From NCBI RefSeq assembly GCF_002163625.1, contig NZ_CP020892.1:2480001-2544000 (forward strand): a DNA stretch of 64,000 nucleotides, read 5' to 3'. Position 1 is the first letter of the stretch. The number at the start of each line of letters is the position of its first letter. Origin of the DNA: Pseudomonas sp. M30-35. GTDB taxonomy: Bacteria > Pseudomonadota > Gammaproteobacteria > Pseudomonadales > Pseudomonadaceae. Both the position numbers and the translations under genes were made by a program. The notes beneath the pieces were generated by a model that was not told where the DNA came from, did no database searches, and saw only the letters and a program-made list of their open reading frames with translations. Positions 46,341-56,557 of this stretch are shown here, piece after piece.

Positions 46341-47543
46341 ATGACAGATCAAAACGTGACCAACATGGCGCTGCAAGGGTTGAAAGTGGTTGAGATGGGC
46401 CAGCTGATTGCTGGTCCGTTCGCCAGCAAACTACTCGGCGAGTTTGGCGCGCAAGTGGTCAAGATCGAACCACCGAAGGTCGGTGACCCGCTGCGCAAAT
46501 GGCGCAAGATTAAAGATGGCACCTCACTCTGGTGGCATGTGCAGTCGCGTAATAAGCAGTCACTGACACTGAACCTCAAGGAAGCCGAAGGTCAGGACAT
46601 CGTACGCAAGTTGATTGCTGAAGCCGATATCCTGGTTGAGAACTTCCGTCCAGGAACGCTTGAAGGCTGGGGGCTGGGCTGGGATGCGTTATCAAAGATC
46701 AATCCACGGCTGATTATGCTGCGTATTTCTGGCTACGGTCAGACCGGCCCATACCGTGATCTACCCGGCTTCGGCGTGATCGGTGAAGCAATGGGCGGTC
46801 TGCGTCATCTTTCCGGTTATCCGGGCCAAGCGCCGGTCCGAGTGGGCATCAGCATCGGCGATTCCCTGTCATCGCTTTACGGCGTGATTGGCGTATTGCT
46901 CGCACTGCAAGAGCGCCAGCGTAGCGGGCTGGGCCAATTCATTGATGTGGCCTTATATGAGTCCGTCTTTGCCATGATGGAAAGCCTGATTCCCGAATAC
47001 GATGCCTTTAACTACATCCGCGAACCCGCTGGCAGCGCCCTGCCCGGCATTACGCCATCAAATTCTTATCCCTGTGATGATGGCAGCTTCGTATTGATCG
47101 CCGGCAATGGCGACAGTATCTACAAGCGTCTGATGACCCTGATTGGACGCGAAGACCTGGCCAACGATCCACGTTTGGCACAGAACGATGGCCGCAGTGA
47201 GCATGCCGAGTTGATTGACCAAGCCATCGCCGATTGGACATGCCAGCGTGGCCGCGACGAAGTACTTGCTGCACTGAATGAAGCCCGCGTTCCAGCAGGT
47301 TTCCCTTATACCGCGGCAGATATCGTTAAAGACCCGCATTACCTTGCGCGGCAGATGATCGAAACCGTACAAACCGCTGCGGGCCCATTAAAAGTACCCG
47401 GCGTGCTGCCAAAGCTGAGCCGCACACCGGGCCGCATCGGCACCGGAGGCCCGGCCCTGGGTGAACATACTGATGACGTTCTAGCGGGTCTGGGTCTCAC
47501 CGACGAGCAGCGTCAGGGCTTGCGCGACCGCGGCATAGTTTGA
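46341..47543 (+). CDS. CaiB/BaiF-type (class III) CoA-transferase, copy 1
   Basis: 400 residues. The family start (LQGLKVVEMGQLIAGPFASKLLGEFGAQVVKIEPPKVGDPLRKW) and the catalytic-Asp loop region near GFGVIGEAMGGLRHLSGYPG are present. It moves CoA from a donor such as succinyl-CoA to a carboxylic acid. It is seven bases from a lyase of the HMG-CoA lyase family, so the pair may activate and then cleave a 3-hydroxy-3-methyl dicarboxylate such as citramalate or 3-hydroxy-3-methylglutarate (inference). Confidence 0.9.
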   Translation: MTDQNVTNMALQGLKVVEMGQLIAGPFASKLLGEFGAQVVKIEPPKVGDPLRKWRKIKDGTSLWWHVQSRNKQSLTLNLKEAEGQDIVRKLIAEADILVENFRPGTLEGWGLGWDALSKINPRLIMLRISGYGQTGPYRDLPGFGVIGEAMGGLRHLSGYPGQAPVRVGISIGDSLSSLYGVIGVLLALQERQRSGLGQFIDVALYESVFAMMESLIPEYDAFNYIREPAGSALPGITPSNSYPCDDGSFVLIAGNGDSIYKRLMTLIGREDLANDPRLAQNDGRSEHAELIDQAIADWTCQRGRDEVLAALNEARVPAGFPYTAADIVKDPHYLARQMIETVQTAAGPLKVPGVLPKLSRTPGRIGTGGPALGEHTDDVLAGLGLTDEQRQGLRDRGIV

Positions 47544-47550
47544 GGAGGTA

Positions 47551-48486
47551 ATGATGAGCAAGCGTCTGTACATTCAGGAAGTGGCTACGCGCGACGGCTT
47601 CCAGATAGAACCCAACTTTGTTGCCACCGAAGACAAGATTGTCTTGATCAATCGCCTCTCGCACAGTGGGTTGGCCAAGATCGAAGCCACCTCCTTCACC
47701 TCGCCCAAAGCAATCCCCAACTTGCGCGACGCGGAAGAAGTGATGCGCAGCATCGAGCGCGTAGCGGGAGTTGAATACACCGTGTTGGTACCTAACGTGA
47801 AAGGCTGCGAACGTGCGCTTTCATGTCAGGTTGATGAGGTCAATCTGGTGATGTCCGCGAGTGATACCCATGGTTTGGCTAACCTGCGTATGGCCCCTGA
47901 GCAATCACTGGCACAGTTCAAAGAGATCATCGAAGTCACGCGTGGCAGCGATGTGTTTATCAACGCGTCGCTCTCCACCACTTTTGGCTGCCCCTTTGAA
48001 GGCGCTGTAGCCGAGGCTCGCGTGTATGAATTGATTCAGCGCCTGGCCGACATCGGCGTGCAAGGCATCACGCTCTGCGACACCACCGGCATGGCCGATC
48101 CTGCGCAAGTTGAGCGCATCAGCCGCGAGGCTCTGCAGCGCTGGCCTGAAAGCGTATTCACCCTGCACTTTCACAATACCCGCGGCATGGGTTTGGCCAA
48201 TGCAATCGCAGCACTGAATGCGGGTGTTGACCGCTTTGATGCCTCGCTCGGCGGTTTAGGCGGCTGCCCATATGCACCGGGGGCCAGCGGTAATATCTGC
48301 ACTGAAGATTTAGTGCACATGTTGCAACGCATGGGTTTTGATACCGGGGTTAATCTCGACACTCTGCTGCAGGCTGCCGCCAGCCTGCCTGAATTACTCG
48401 GCCATGATGTACCCGGTGCGATCCTTAAAGCTGGTAAAGCTGATCGACGTTATCCAAAACCTAAATGGATGGCAGCGACAAACTGA
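47551..48486 (+). CDS. HMG-CoA lyase family enzyme
   Basis: 311 residues; ATG codons at 47551 and 47554 both follow GAGGAGG and the second has better spacing. Family landmarks: EVATRDGFQ (metal Asp, catalytic Arg), LHFHNTRGMG (metal His pair) and GGLGGCPYAPGASGN with the catalytic-loop Cys. It should cleave a 3-hydroxy-3-methyl acyl-CoA, giving acetyl-CoA plus a keto acid: HMG-CoA to acetoacetate or citramalyl-CoA to pyruvate. The neighbouring CoA-transferase would supply the thioester. It ends just before a shared bidirectional terminator. Confidence 0.9.
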   Translation: MMSKRLYIQEVATRDGFQIEPNFVATEDKIVLINRLSHSGLAKIEATSFTSPKAIPNLRDAEEVMRSIERVAGVEYTVLVPNVKGCERALSCQVDEVNLVMSASDTHGLANLRMAPEQSLAQFKEIIEVTRGSDVFINASLSTTFGCPFEGAVAEARVYELIQRLADIGVQGITLCDTTGMADPAQVERISREALQRWPESVFTLHFHNTRGMGLANAIAALNAGVDRFDASLGGLGGCPYAPGASGNICTEDLVHMLQRMGFDTGVNLDTLLQAAASLPELLGHDVPGAILKAGKADRRYPKPKWMAATN

Positions 48487-48498
48487 TCTGCAACCAAT

Positions 48499-48537
48499 AA
48501 AAAAGCGGCTGACAGTTTTGCTGTCAGCCGCTTTTTT
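48499..48537. terminator. Bidirectional terminator
   Basis: Perfect 17-base arms (AAAAAAGCGGCTGACAG and complement) around TTTTG, with A-run and T-run at the ends, between the converging lyase and DctP2 genes. It should stop both transcripts. Confidence 0.93.
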
Positions 48538-48556
48538 ATAGCTGAGCAATAAACAG

Positions 48557-49636
<1,080 letters not shown>

Positions 49637-50467
49637 TTATTTGGAGCCAGTGATTCCTGCGCGTTCGAGTACACGTTTGGCATGGCCAAGAACCGGTGCA
49701 TCGACCATTTTCCCGTCTACCACAAACACGCCAGCGCCCTGCTCTGCTGCACTCATTACACGCTGCGCCCAAGCCAATTCATCAGCCGCTGGCATCAAGC
49801 TCTGATGGACCACTGCAACTTGTTTGGGATGAATGCAAAGCATGCCGCCAAAGCCCATATCGCTGGCGTCGCGAGCAAACTGAGCAAGCCCGGTGGGGTC
49901 GTCTATTGCCGGGAAAACGCTGTCTAGCGGGGGCGCGAGTTTAGCCAGGCGAGACTGCAGAACGATGGCGAATCGAGCCTGATCAAGCATGCGCGTAGCA
50001 CCTGTTGTGCCGGCCGCGAGACCGAGATCCAGGCCTAGGTCCAGACCACCAAACGACAAACGCTCGACGCCTTCAGCCTGGGCAATTGCAACCAACTCCT
50101 GCAGACCTTTGGCGCTTTCGACAATTGGCCAGATTGGCTTTTTACAGACGGCAACATGAAGCACTTGTGCCGCACTTTCTATCTTCGGCAGCAACACGCC
50201 GATAACCCCTTGATGCCGCGCACATAGCGCAATATCAGCTTCATGCCCGGCGTGCCCCGCAGCATTGATGCGCACATGCAGTCGGGCATCCGGGTTTGCC
50301 TGCAAAAAAGCATCAAGGTCAGCCCGTGCCTGCTCCTTGAGCTTTTCCTCTACTGCATCTTCAAGGTCTACGATCACTGCATCACTGCCAACGGCGAGTG
50401 CTTTAGAGATACGCTCCGGACGCGATGCAGGCACAAACAATGCCGTACGTATGGTCGATGAGTTCAT
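49637..50467 (-). CDS. ccl: Citramalyl-CoA lyase (CitE/HpcH family)
   Basis: 276 residues from the ATG at 50467; a GTG at 50500 is possible but gives an untypical leader. The CitE-like core is visible: TALFVPASRPERISKAL, VIVDLEDAVEEKLK, and LFGGLDLGLDLG-type blocks near the metal site. In the itaconate pathway this enzyme splits (S)-citramalyl-CoA into acetyl-CoA and pyruvate. It follows the CoA-transferase gene and precedes DctP2, in the order of P. aeruginosa ict-ccl. Assignment rests on family plus gene order. Confidence 0.85.
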   Translation of the reverse strand: MNSSTIRTALFVPASRPERISKALAVGSDAVIVDLEDAVEEKLKEQARADLDAFLQANPDARLHVRINAAGHAGHEADIALCARHQGVIGVLLPKIESAAQVLHVAVCKKPIWPIVESAKGLQELVAIAQAEGVERLSFGGLDLGLDLGLAAGTTGATRMLDQARFAIVLQSRLAKLAPPLDSVFPAIDDPTGLAQFARDASDMGFGGMLCIHPKQVAVVHQSLMPAADELAWAQRVMSAAEQGAGVFVVDGKMVDAPVLGHAKRVLERAGITGSK

Positions 50468-50503
50468 AGTCTTATCGCTCTTTATAGGTTGCACAGACAC
50501 GGC

Positions 50504-51709
50504 TTAAACGACACCTTGGTCGTGCAATTTCTGAATATCGTTAGTGCTCAAACCCAGCTCAGTAAGCAGCTTGTCGGTGTGCTGGCCCAACGCGGGAACG
50601 CCATCCATTCGTGGGCTAAAGGCACTGTTTCGCCCCGGTGGTAACAACGCGGGAAGCATGCCTGACGGGCTCTGCACTTCGGTCCAACGTTCACGGGCTT
50701 TGAGTTGCGGGTGCTGCCATACCCCAGCCATGTCATTGACATGAGCATTGGCGATTTGCGCCTCATCCAGCCGGGCAATAACTTGCTCAGCCGACAATGC
50801 AGCAAATCGCTCAACAATAATTGCGCGCAATTCAGCGCGGTTATCAGAGCGTTTTGAGTTGGCTGAAAACCGCTGATCATCTGCGAGCTCAGGTTGCATC
50901 AGTACCTTGTCGCAGAAAGCACGCCACTCACGCTCGTTCTGCAAACCGAGCATCACGGTGCCGCCATCTCCTGCGGGGAATGGTCCATAAGGGTAAATAG
51001 TTGAGTGCGCGGCACCTGCGCGTGGCGGTGGCGTTGCGCCTTGGTAGGCGTAGTACATGGGGTAACCCATCCACTCGACCAGGCTTTCGAGCATCGATAC
51101 ATCAACCCGGCTACCGACCCCGGTTTTGCCGCGCAGCATTAACGCTGACAAGACGCCGGTATAGGCATACATACCGGCGGCAATATCGGCAATCGAGCAA
51201 CCAGCCTTGGCCATCTGCTCTTCGCCTTCACCACCGGTTACGGATAAAAAGCCACCTTCACTTTGGATCAGCAGATCGTATGCTTTCTTTTGCTCATACG
51301 GGCCGCCTTCGCCGTAGCCTGAGATATCGCAGACGATTAACTGCGGAAAGCGCTCATGCAAGGTCTCAAATGATAATCCCATGCGCGCAGCTGCACCCGG
51401 CGCGAGGTTTTGTACCAGCACATCAGCCTTAGCCAGTAAGTCTTCCAGCACAGCAGTGGCAGGTTCTTGTTTGAGGTCAAGGGTCAAACTCTCTTTGGAG
51501 CGGTTGGTCCACACAAAGTGCGAAGCCAGACCCGACACACGCTCATCGTAGCCCCGCGCAAAATCACCCGTGAGCGGACGCTCGACCTTGATCACGCGGG
51601 CCCCTAGGTCAGCCAGTTGGCGGGTACAAAATGGCGCAGCAATGGCGTGCTCCAAACTGACAACAGTGATGCCATCCAACGGACGCGGTGAACTTGTAGA
51701 GGTATTCAT
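50504..51709 (-). CDS. ict: Itaconate CoA-transferase (CaiB/BaiF family)
   Basis: 401 residues with the class III transferase start (LDGITVVSLEHAIAAPFCTRQLADLGARVIKVERP) and the block YDLLIQSEGGFLSVTGGEGEEQMAKAG. It would move CoA from succinyl-CoA to itaconate. It shares the itaconate operon with the lyase, the hydratase, an acyl-CoA dehydrogenase and a PrpD-like gene, as in P. aeruginosa PA0878-PA0883. It differs clearly from the other CaiB-type enzyme at 46341. Confidence 0.86.
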   Translation of the reverse strand: MNTSTSSPRPLDGITVVSLEHAIAAPFCTRQLADLGARVIKVERPLTGDFARGYDERVSGLASHFVWTNRSKESLTLDLKQEPATAVLEDLLAKADVLVQNLAPGAAARMGLSFETLHERFPQLIVCDISGYGEGGPYEQKKAYDLLIQSEGGFLSVTGGEGEEQMAKAGCSIADIAAGMYAYTGVLSALMLRGKTGVGSRVDVSMLESLVEWMGYPMYYAYQGATPPPRAGAAHSTIYPYGPFPAGDGGTVMLGLQNEREWRAFCDKVLMQPELADDQRFSANSKRSDNRAELRAIIVERFAALSAEQVIARLDEAQIANAHVNDMAGVWQHPQLKARERWTEVQSPSGMLPALLPPGRNSAFSPRMDGVPALGQHTDKLLTELGLSTNDIQKLHDQGVV

Positions 51710-51767
51710 TTTTTAATCTCTTATTAGACCGCTCAGGCTTAAACCGGCACAGAATTTGAGGTCGCGA

Positions 51768-53117
51768 TTAGCACAAGCTGCGCACTGACGCGCACTGGCG
51801 TAAGTTCCAGACCTGCGCAATCAGCTCATCTGTTTTGCTCGTGTCGTTGTGTCCAGCGAATGCCAGTAACCGGCGGAACTTGTCTTCCAGTTCCGCGCGC
51901 GACAAGGTGTTGCCTGGGTCGCCTTTAGGTTCATCTATCGCACTATGCAAATGGCGACCATCAACTGTCAGCACTTCAACACGGCCGAGCCAACGCTGCG
52001 GATACGCTTGGTCAACCTCTGCGTCGAGTTGCATCCGCACCTTTTGCCGAAAACTTGAAACCCGCGGGTCGTGCAATGAAAATTGCTCAAACTCCGGCAG
52101 CCCAGCCTTGCCATGCACGGCAATCAAGCCCAGCACTGTGCCCATTGAGAATTTGGCCTGATGCACGCTGCTCGGCACATCGACACGGCCAAGCACATCA
52201 ATGGCCCCTTGATGGACCTTAGTGGTGACCTGTTCAATCTGATCAAAACTCAGCGCTTCAGCTTGCATCAAGGCAAGCAGTGCATCTGCAGCTGGATGCG
52301 TGTGACGGCACGATGCATGGAACTTGAACGATGTTTCACACAGCGCCCAACGACTGCCAAGCCGATCGGATAACTTGCTCGGGTCAGCATCACTGGACAT
52401 GCCAGCCGCTAAACCCTGATCACCTTCAAGAATATTCCGCGCACCGCTTAAACCATCAGCCGTTAGATAAGCCGCAAGCAGACCATCAGCAGCGGCTTTG
52501 GCGGTGTGCAATTGCTTGGAGTCAGCGGCGTCGCGTAAAAACTCCCACAAGCCTGCAGCCTGGGTGCCAGCAGTTCCAAGCAGATTGATGAACTGCTCAC
52601 GATCAAACTTCAGCAACTTGCCAACGCTGACCGCAGCAGCCAAGGTACCGACCGTGGCTGTGGTGTGAAAAATGGTGTAGTGCGAGCGCCCGAGAAATTC
52701 ACCAATGCGAATCCCCGCTTCGTATCCCACAACCGCCGCCAGTATTAGATCCTGACCGCTGCAACCGAGGTCCTGAGCAGCTGCCAACGCAGCCGGGAAC
52801 ACCACAGTTGCGGGGTGTAAAACTGAGCTATTGTGCAAATCATCCTGTTCGACCAGGTGCGATGAGGCGCCATTCACCAGCGCAGCAAAGTAAGGACTAG
52901 TAGTTTTGCCACTGACCAGAATCTTCGCTTTACCCGTTTGCGGGCCCATGGCTTGCGCATAACGCTCGAACAACGGGATCGGGTGACGATCATGGCTGGC
53001 GAGCGCAGAACCAAGCCAGTCGAGGTACAAGTCCTCAGTCCTGGCCAGCACAACCCGGTCAAGCTGCTCATAACGCAAATCAGCCAAAAACGCGGCTAGC
53101 TGTTCGGTATGGGTCAT
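51768..53117 (-). CDS. MmgE/PrpD family protein
   Basis: 449 residues, full length, with the family blocks VNGASSHLVEQDDLHNSSVLHPATVVFPAALAAAQ and FKFHASCRHTHPAADALLAL. PrpD is 2-methylcitrate dehydratase, and relatives include cis-aconitate decarboxylase and other C5/C6 acid enzymes. In this operon it may dehydrate a branched acid or interconvert an itaconate-pathway isomer; the substrate is not readable. It corresponds to the PA0881 position. Confidence 0.88.
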   Translation of the reverse strand: MTHTEQLAAFLADLRYEQLDRVVLARTEDLYLDWLGSALASHDRHPIPLFERYAQAMGPQTGKAKILVSGKTTSPYFAALVNGASSHLVEQDDLHNSSVLHPATVVFPAALAAAQDLGCSGQDLILAAVVGYEAGIRIGEFLGRSHYTIFHTTATVGTLAAAVSVGKLLKFDREQFINLLGTAGTQAAGLWEFLRDAADSKQLHTAKAAADGLLAAYLTADGLSGARNILEGDQGLAAGMSSDADPSKLSDRLGSRWALCETSFKFHASCRHTHPAADALLALMQAEALSFDQIEQVTTKVHQGAIDVLGRVDVPSSVHQAKFSMGTVLGLIAVHGKAGLPEFEQFSLHDPRVSSFRQKVRMQLDAEVDQAYPQRWLGRVEVLTVDGRHLHSAIDEPKGDPGNTLSRAELEDKFRRLLAFAGHNDTSKTDELIAQVWNLRQCASVRSLC

Positions 53118-53128
53118 GGTTTGCTACC

Positions 53129-54301
53129 TTAGAAAGAACGTGGCAGGTCGAGCAGATGCTCGGCGACATAAGACAGAATCAGGTTGGTCGATATTGGTGC
53201 CACCTGATACAAACGCGTTTCTCGGAACTTACGTTCAATGTCGTATTCACAAGCGAAGCCGAAGCCGCCGAAGGTTTGCATACAAGCATTGGCCGCCTCC
53301 CATGAGGCTTTAGCTGCCAGATACTTAGCCATATTGGCGCTAGCACCGGCATTCTCACCGGCGTCATATTCATCACAGGCGCGCCATCGCATCAGGTCAG
53401 CCGCTTCGATTTCAATGTGAGCTTCGGCAATAGGAAATTGCACGCCTTGGTTCTGGCCAATCGGGCGTCCAAACACTTCACGATCACGGGCATATTGGCT
53501 GGCTTTCTCGATAAACCAACGACCATCACCAATACACTCGGCAGCAATCAGCGTGCGCTCGGCGTTCAAACCATCAAGAATGTAGCGGAAGCCCTTGCCT
53601 TCTTCGCCAATCAGGCTGTCGGCAGGCAGTTCGAGGTTATCGAAAAACAACTCATTGGTTTCATGGTTGACCATATTGGCAATGGGTTGCACGGTCATGC
53701 CATTGCCGATTGCGTCACGTAGATCGACCAGGAAAATCGACATTCCCTCGGACTTTCTTTTCACTTCGGCCAGCGGCGTGGTACGTGCCAGCAGAATCAT
53801 CAGATCAGAATGCTGGACCCGTGAAATCCATACTTTCTGACCATTGATCACATACTTATCACCCTGCTTGACCGCAGTGGTTTTGATTTTGGTGGTGTCA
53901 GTACCGGTCGTTGGCTCGGTCACGCCCATTGATTGCAGACGCAGCTCGCCACTTGCCAGTTTTGGCAGGTAGTAGCGCTTCTGCGCTTCGCTGCCGTGAC
54001 GCAACAGGGTAAACATGTTGTACATCTGCCCGTGCACCGTGCCGGAATTGCCGCCACAACGGTTCACTTCTTCAAGGATGACCGAAGCTTCAGCCAGCCC
54101 CAGACCAGAGCCGCCGTACTCTTCGGGGATCATTGCTGACAGCCAGCCGGCGTCAGTCAGCGCCTTAACAAAGGCTTCTGGAAAGCCTTTGTCTTCATCT
54201 ATTTTGCGCCAGTACTCGGCGTCAAATTCTGCGCAAAGCGCACGTACGCCTTCACGGATAGCATTCAGTTCTGGATTCTTATTCGGATTCATAATTCGCA
54301 T
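53129..54301 (-). CDS. Acyl-CoA dehydrogenase
   Basis: 390 residues, standard length. FAD-dependent ACAD blocks are present: LQSMGVTEPTTGTDTTKIKTTAVKQGDKYVINGQKVWIS and GKGFRYILDGLNAERTLIAAE; the C-terminal end is CMQTFGGFGFACEYDIERKFRE. It could oxidise a branched acyl-CoA such as methylsuccinyl-CoA to mesaconyl-CoA, feeding the hydratase; this is inferred from position. It lies 11 bases after the PrpD-like gene on the map, one operon with it. Confidence 0.9.
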   Translation of the reverse strand: MRIMNPNKNPELNAIREGVRALCAEFDAEYWRKIDEDKGFPEAFVKALTDAGWLSAMIPEEYGGSGLGLAEASVILEEVNRCGGNSGTVHGQMYNMFTLLRHGSEAQKRYYLPKLASGELRLQSMGVTEPTTGTDTTKIKTTAVKQGDKYVINGQKVWISRVQHSDLMILLARTTPLAEVKRKSEGMSIFLVDLRDAIGNGMTVQPIANMVNHETNELFFDNLELPADSLIGEEGKGFRYILDGLNAERTLIAAECIGDGRWFIEKASQYARDREVFGRPIGQNQGVQFPIAEAHIEIEAADLMRWRACDEYDAGENAGASANMAKYLAAKASWEAANACMQTFGGFGFACEYDIERKFRETRLYQVAPISTNLILSYVAEHLLDLPRSF

Positions 54302-54328
54302 CTCGTTTGAGCCAAAGGCTTGGCTGTA

Positions 54329-55156
54329 TCAGTCAAATTTCACTTCGCTGCGCTGAGCAGCACCCGCTTCGTTTCCGGCCCACAACTGAGCGGTTCCGCT
54401 GGATTCAATTTTGCCGCCGACCGCAAATGGTTGCGGTGCAACCAACGGACGCAAGCCTCGGTAAGAAAATTGGCGCAGACGGGCTTGTGGGTTGGCTCGG
54501 CAAAAGGCGCGCAGGCTCAACGTGGCGATCAACGGGCCGTGTACCACCAACCCCGAATAACCCTCGGTGTCAGTCACATATGGCCAGTCATAGTGAATAC
54601 GGTGACCGTTAAAGGTGACTGCCGAGTAGCGGAACAACAGGGTTGAAGTCGGCGTTATCGACTCATGCCAATCACCTTCGCTCAGCGCTTGACCGCTGCT
54701 GGTTTTCGGCGGACTGGGCTCGCGGTAAACAATGTTTTGATCTTCACGAATGGCCAGTTCACCATCCTGAAAGTACTCATGCTGCACGGTGACGAACAAC
54801 AGCGCGCCGGTACTGCCGTGTTTCTCTTCGATATGGGTGATCGTTGAAACCCGGCTGGCGTCGCCGCCCACACGTAATGCTTGGATAAACTCGATTTTGC
54901 CGCCAGCCCACATGCGGTTTCGGTTATCGGCTGGCGGTAAAAAACCGCCGCGTGCTGGATGGCCATCTTCACCTAGACCGCTCTCGGCCACAGGATTCTG
55001 AAAGAAAGCCCAATGCCACAGTGGCGGCAGCGCAGCGCCGTGGGCCGGGGTTTCTTCACCCAGCGTTGCGGCAATGCGCATCACCAGATTACGACTCAGT
55101 TGATCGTGGACTTCTTCGGAACGGCCAATCCAGGCAGATAATGCGGCGTCAGTCAT
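54329..55156 (-). CDS. ich: Itaconyl-CoA hydratase-like (MaoC/HTD2 family)
   Basis: 275 residues, two hot-dog domains. The N-terminal half resembles the FAS1-like dehydratase domain and the C-terminal half has YSAVTFNGHRIHYDWPY and VVHGPLIATLSL. The family includes mesaconyl-CoA and itaconyl-CoA hydratases. In the itaconate pathway it makes citramalyl-CoA for the CitE-type lyase. It is first in the operon and diverges from the LysR gene at 55280. Confidence 0.85.
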   Translation of the reverse strand: MTDAALSAWIGRSEEVHDQLSRNLVMRIAATLGEETPAHGAALPPLWHWAFFQNPVAESGLGEDGHPARGGFLPPADNRNRMWAGGKIEFIQALRVGGDASRVSTITHIEEKHGSTGALLFVTVQHEYFQDGELAIREDQNIVYREPSPPKTSSGQALSEGDWHESITPTSTLLFRYSAVTFNGHRIHYDWPYVTDTEGYSGLVVHGPLIATLSLRAFCRANPQARLRQFSYRGLRPLVAPQPFAVGGKIESSGTAQLWAGNEAGAAQRSEVKFD

Positions 55157-55240
55157 GGGTTACTTCCAGCAGTGCTTTTTTTAGTTGCACTTAGGATGCG
55201 TCTGACACAGCGTTCTGTGAATTTGCATTTACATAACTCG

Positions 55241-55261
55241 GCGTTCAGTTATTCTGAACGC
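55241..55261. promoter_or_regulatory. LysR-type operator between itaconate operon and regulator
   Basis: GCGTTCAG-TTATT-CTGAACGC is a perfect eight-base inverted repeat with a T-N11-A core. It lies 18 bases before the LysR start at 55280 and about 85 bases before the divergent operon start, positions fitting autorepression and activation. Confidence 0.65.
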
Positions 55262-55279
55262 TGAATATGTCCTCATTCA

Positions 55280-56224
55280 ATGACGCAGAGACTGTCTATG
55301 CATTTCGATTTACCCGACCTGCGCTTGTTTATTCATATTGCTGAGTCGCCGAGCCTGACTCAGGGGGCTCGGCGTGCATTCCTTTCGCCTGCTGCTGCCA
55401 GCGCGCGCATCAAATCACTCGAAGCGCAGCTCGATTCGCGCCTTCTCTACCGGGACAGTCGCGGGGTTGAACTCACCCGCGCAGGTGAGCGTTTGCTGCA
55501 CCATGCACGGCTGATCATGCGCCAGGTTGATTACCTGAAAAGTGAGTTTGCGGATTACGGTGCGGATGCTGCGGGTCATATCCGCATATTTGCCAACACC
55601 ACGGCGGTAACCGAATTCCTCCCAGAGATTCTTGCCGGGTTTCTCGCTGAACGCCCCGGAGTCAGTGTCGACCTGCAAGAGCGCTTAAGCCGAGACATCG
55701 TTCGCGGTGTACTTGATGGCTCAACTGACATGGGGATCATCGCCGGTCCCGTAGAAGTCAGCGGATTACAAGTGCTGCATTTCAGCACCGACCGTTTGTT
55801 GCTGGCGGTGCCAAAAAATCACCCGCTTGCTGATAAACCGCGAGTAACCCTACGCGATACCCTTGAATATCAGCATATTGGTCTGCACGAAGGCAGTACG
55901 CTGCTGAGCTTCTTACGCGAACATGTTGAGAAACTCGGCAAAAAATTATCACTTCGGATTCAGGTTTCGAGTTTTGAAGCCATCTGCCGCATGATTGAGG
56001 CAGGGGTTGGCATCGGCATCATTCCCGAGTCAGCAGCCAGCCGCCACAGTCGCACGATGGAACTTACGACTATCGAGCTTGATGAACCGTGGACGGTGCG
56101 TGAGCGCAGCATTCTGGTACGTGATCTAGACGCCTTACCCGGCAGCGTCAGGGCATTGATTGCCACACTGATGCCCACGCTAATTCCAGAGTCACAAAGC
56201 GTAAAGGACGTTGAACCACAATAG
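55280..56224 (+). CDS. LysR-type itaconate operon regulator (RipR/ItcR-like)
   Basis: 314 residues. The winged helix spans the DLPDLRLFIHIAESPSLTQGARRAFLS region and the effector domain contains VSSFEAICRMIEAGVGIGIIPE, shared with the LysR at 45215. It lies divergent from the hydratase gene in the position of P. aeruginosa PA0877, known to respond to itaconate. A start at an internal ATG (residue 7) is also possible. It probably activates the operon when itaconate is present. Confidence 0.92.
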   Translation: MTQRLSMHFDLPDLRLFIHIAESPSLTQGARRAFLSPAAASARIKSLEAQLDSRLLYRDSRGVELTRAGERLLHHARLIMRQVDYLKSEFADYGADAAGHIRIFANTTAVTEFLPEILAGFLAERPGVSVDLQERLSRDIVRGVLDGSTDMGIIAGPVEVSGLQVLHFSTDRLLLAVPKNHPLADKPRVTLRDTLEYQHIGLHEGSTLLSFLREHVEKLGKKLSLRIQVSSFEAICRMIEAGVGIGIIPESAASRHSRTMELTTIELDEPWTVRERSILVRDLDALPGSVRALIATLMPTLIPESQSVKDVEPQ

Positions 56225-56265
56225 ACCTCTGCCCCAACTGACAAGAACCTTGAGGGTGCAACGGC

Positions 56266-56484
56266 GTGCTCGATCTACTGACCTACATATTTGCTGAATT
56301 GCTATTGCGTTGTATTAGCTTCCCAATCGGCTGGCCGCTGGTAAAACTATTCACGCTAGGTCGGTACCCAACCAAGGGCAGCTGGTTTGCGGACAGACCG
56401 GAAACACAGTGGACCGCTGGAATAGGTCTTGCTGTGTTGGTGCTCGTGCTAATGATCATGCTCAAACAGCTAGTCGATTGGTAA
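56266..56484 (+). CDS. Small inner-membrane protein
   Basis: 72 residues from a GTG with GAGG ten bases upstream. Two hydrophobic segments (LLTYIFAELLLRCISFPIGW and IGLAVLVLVLMIMLKQLV) flank a polar loop (GRYPTKGSWFADRPETQW). Function unknown. It follows the LysR gene by 41 bases and ends before a terminator. Conservation of such proteins beside LysR genes would need a search. Confidence 0.65.
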   Translation: MLDLLTYIFAELLLRCISFPIGWPLVKLFTLGRYPTKGSWFADRPETQWTAGIGLAVLVLVLMIMLKQLVDW

Positions 56485-56503
56485 ACTTGGCTATACAGAC
56501 AGC

Positions 56504-56532
56504 AAAACGCCCTGAACCAGTCAGGGCGTTTT
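56504..56532. terminator. Bidirectional terminator
   Basis: AAAACGCCCTGA and TCAGGGCGTTTT form a perfect 12-base stem around ACCAG, between the small membrane protein gene and the converging oxidoreductase gene, with A/T-runs on both ends. Confidence 0.9.
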
Positions 56533-56557
56533 AGTCTGCTTCTGTACATGATGCGTG

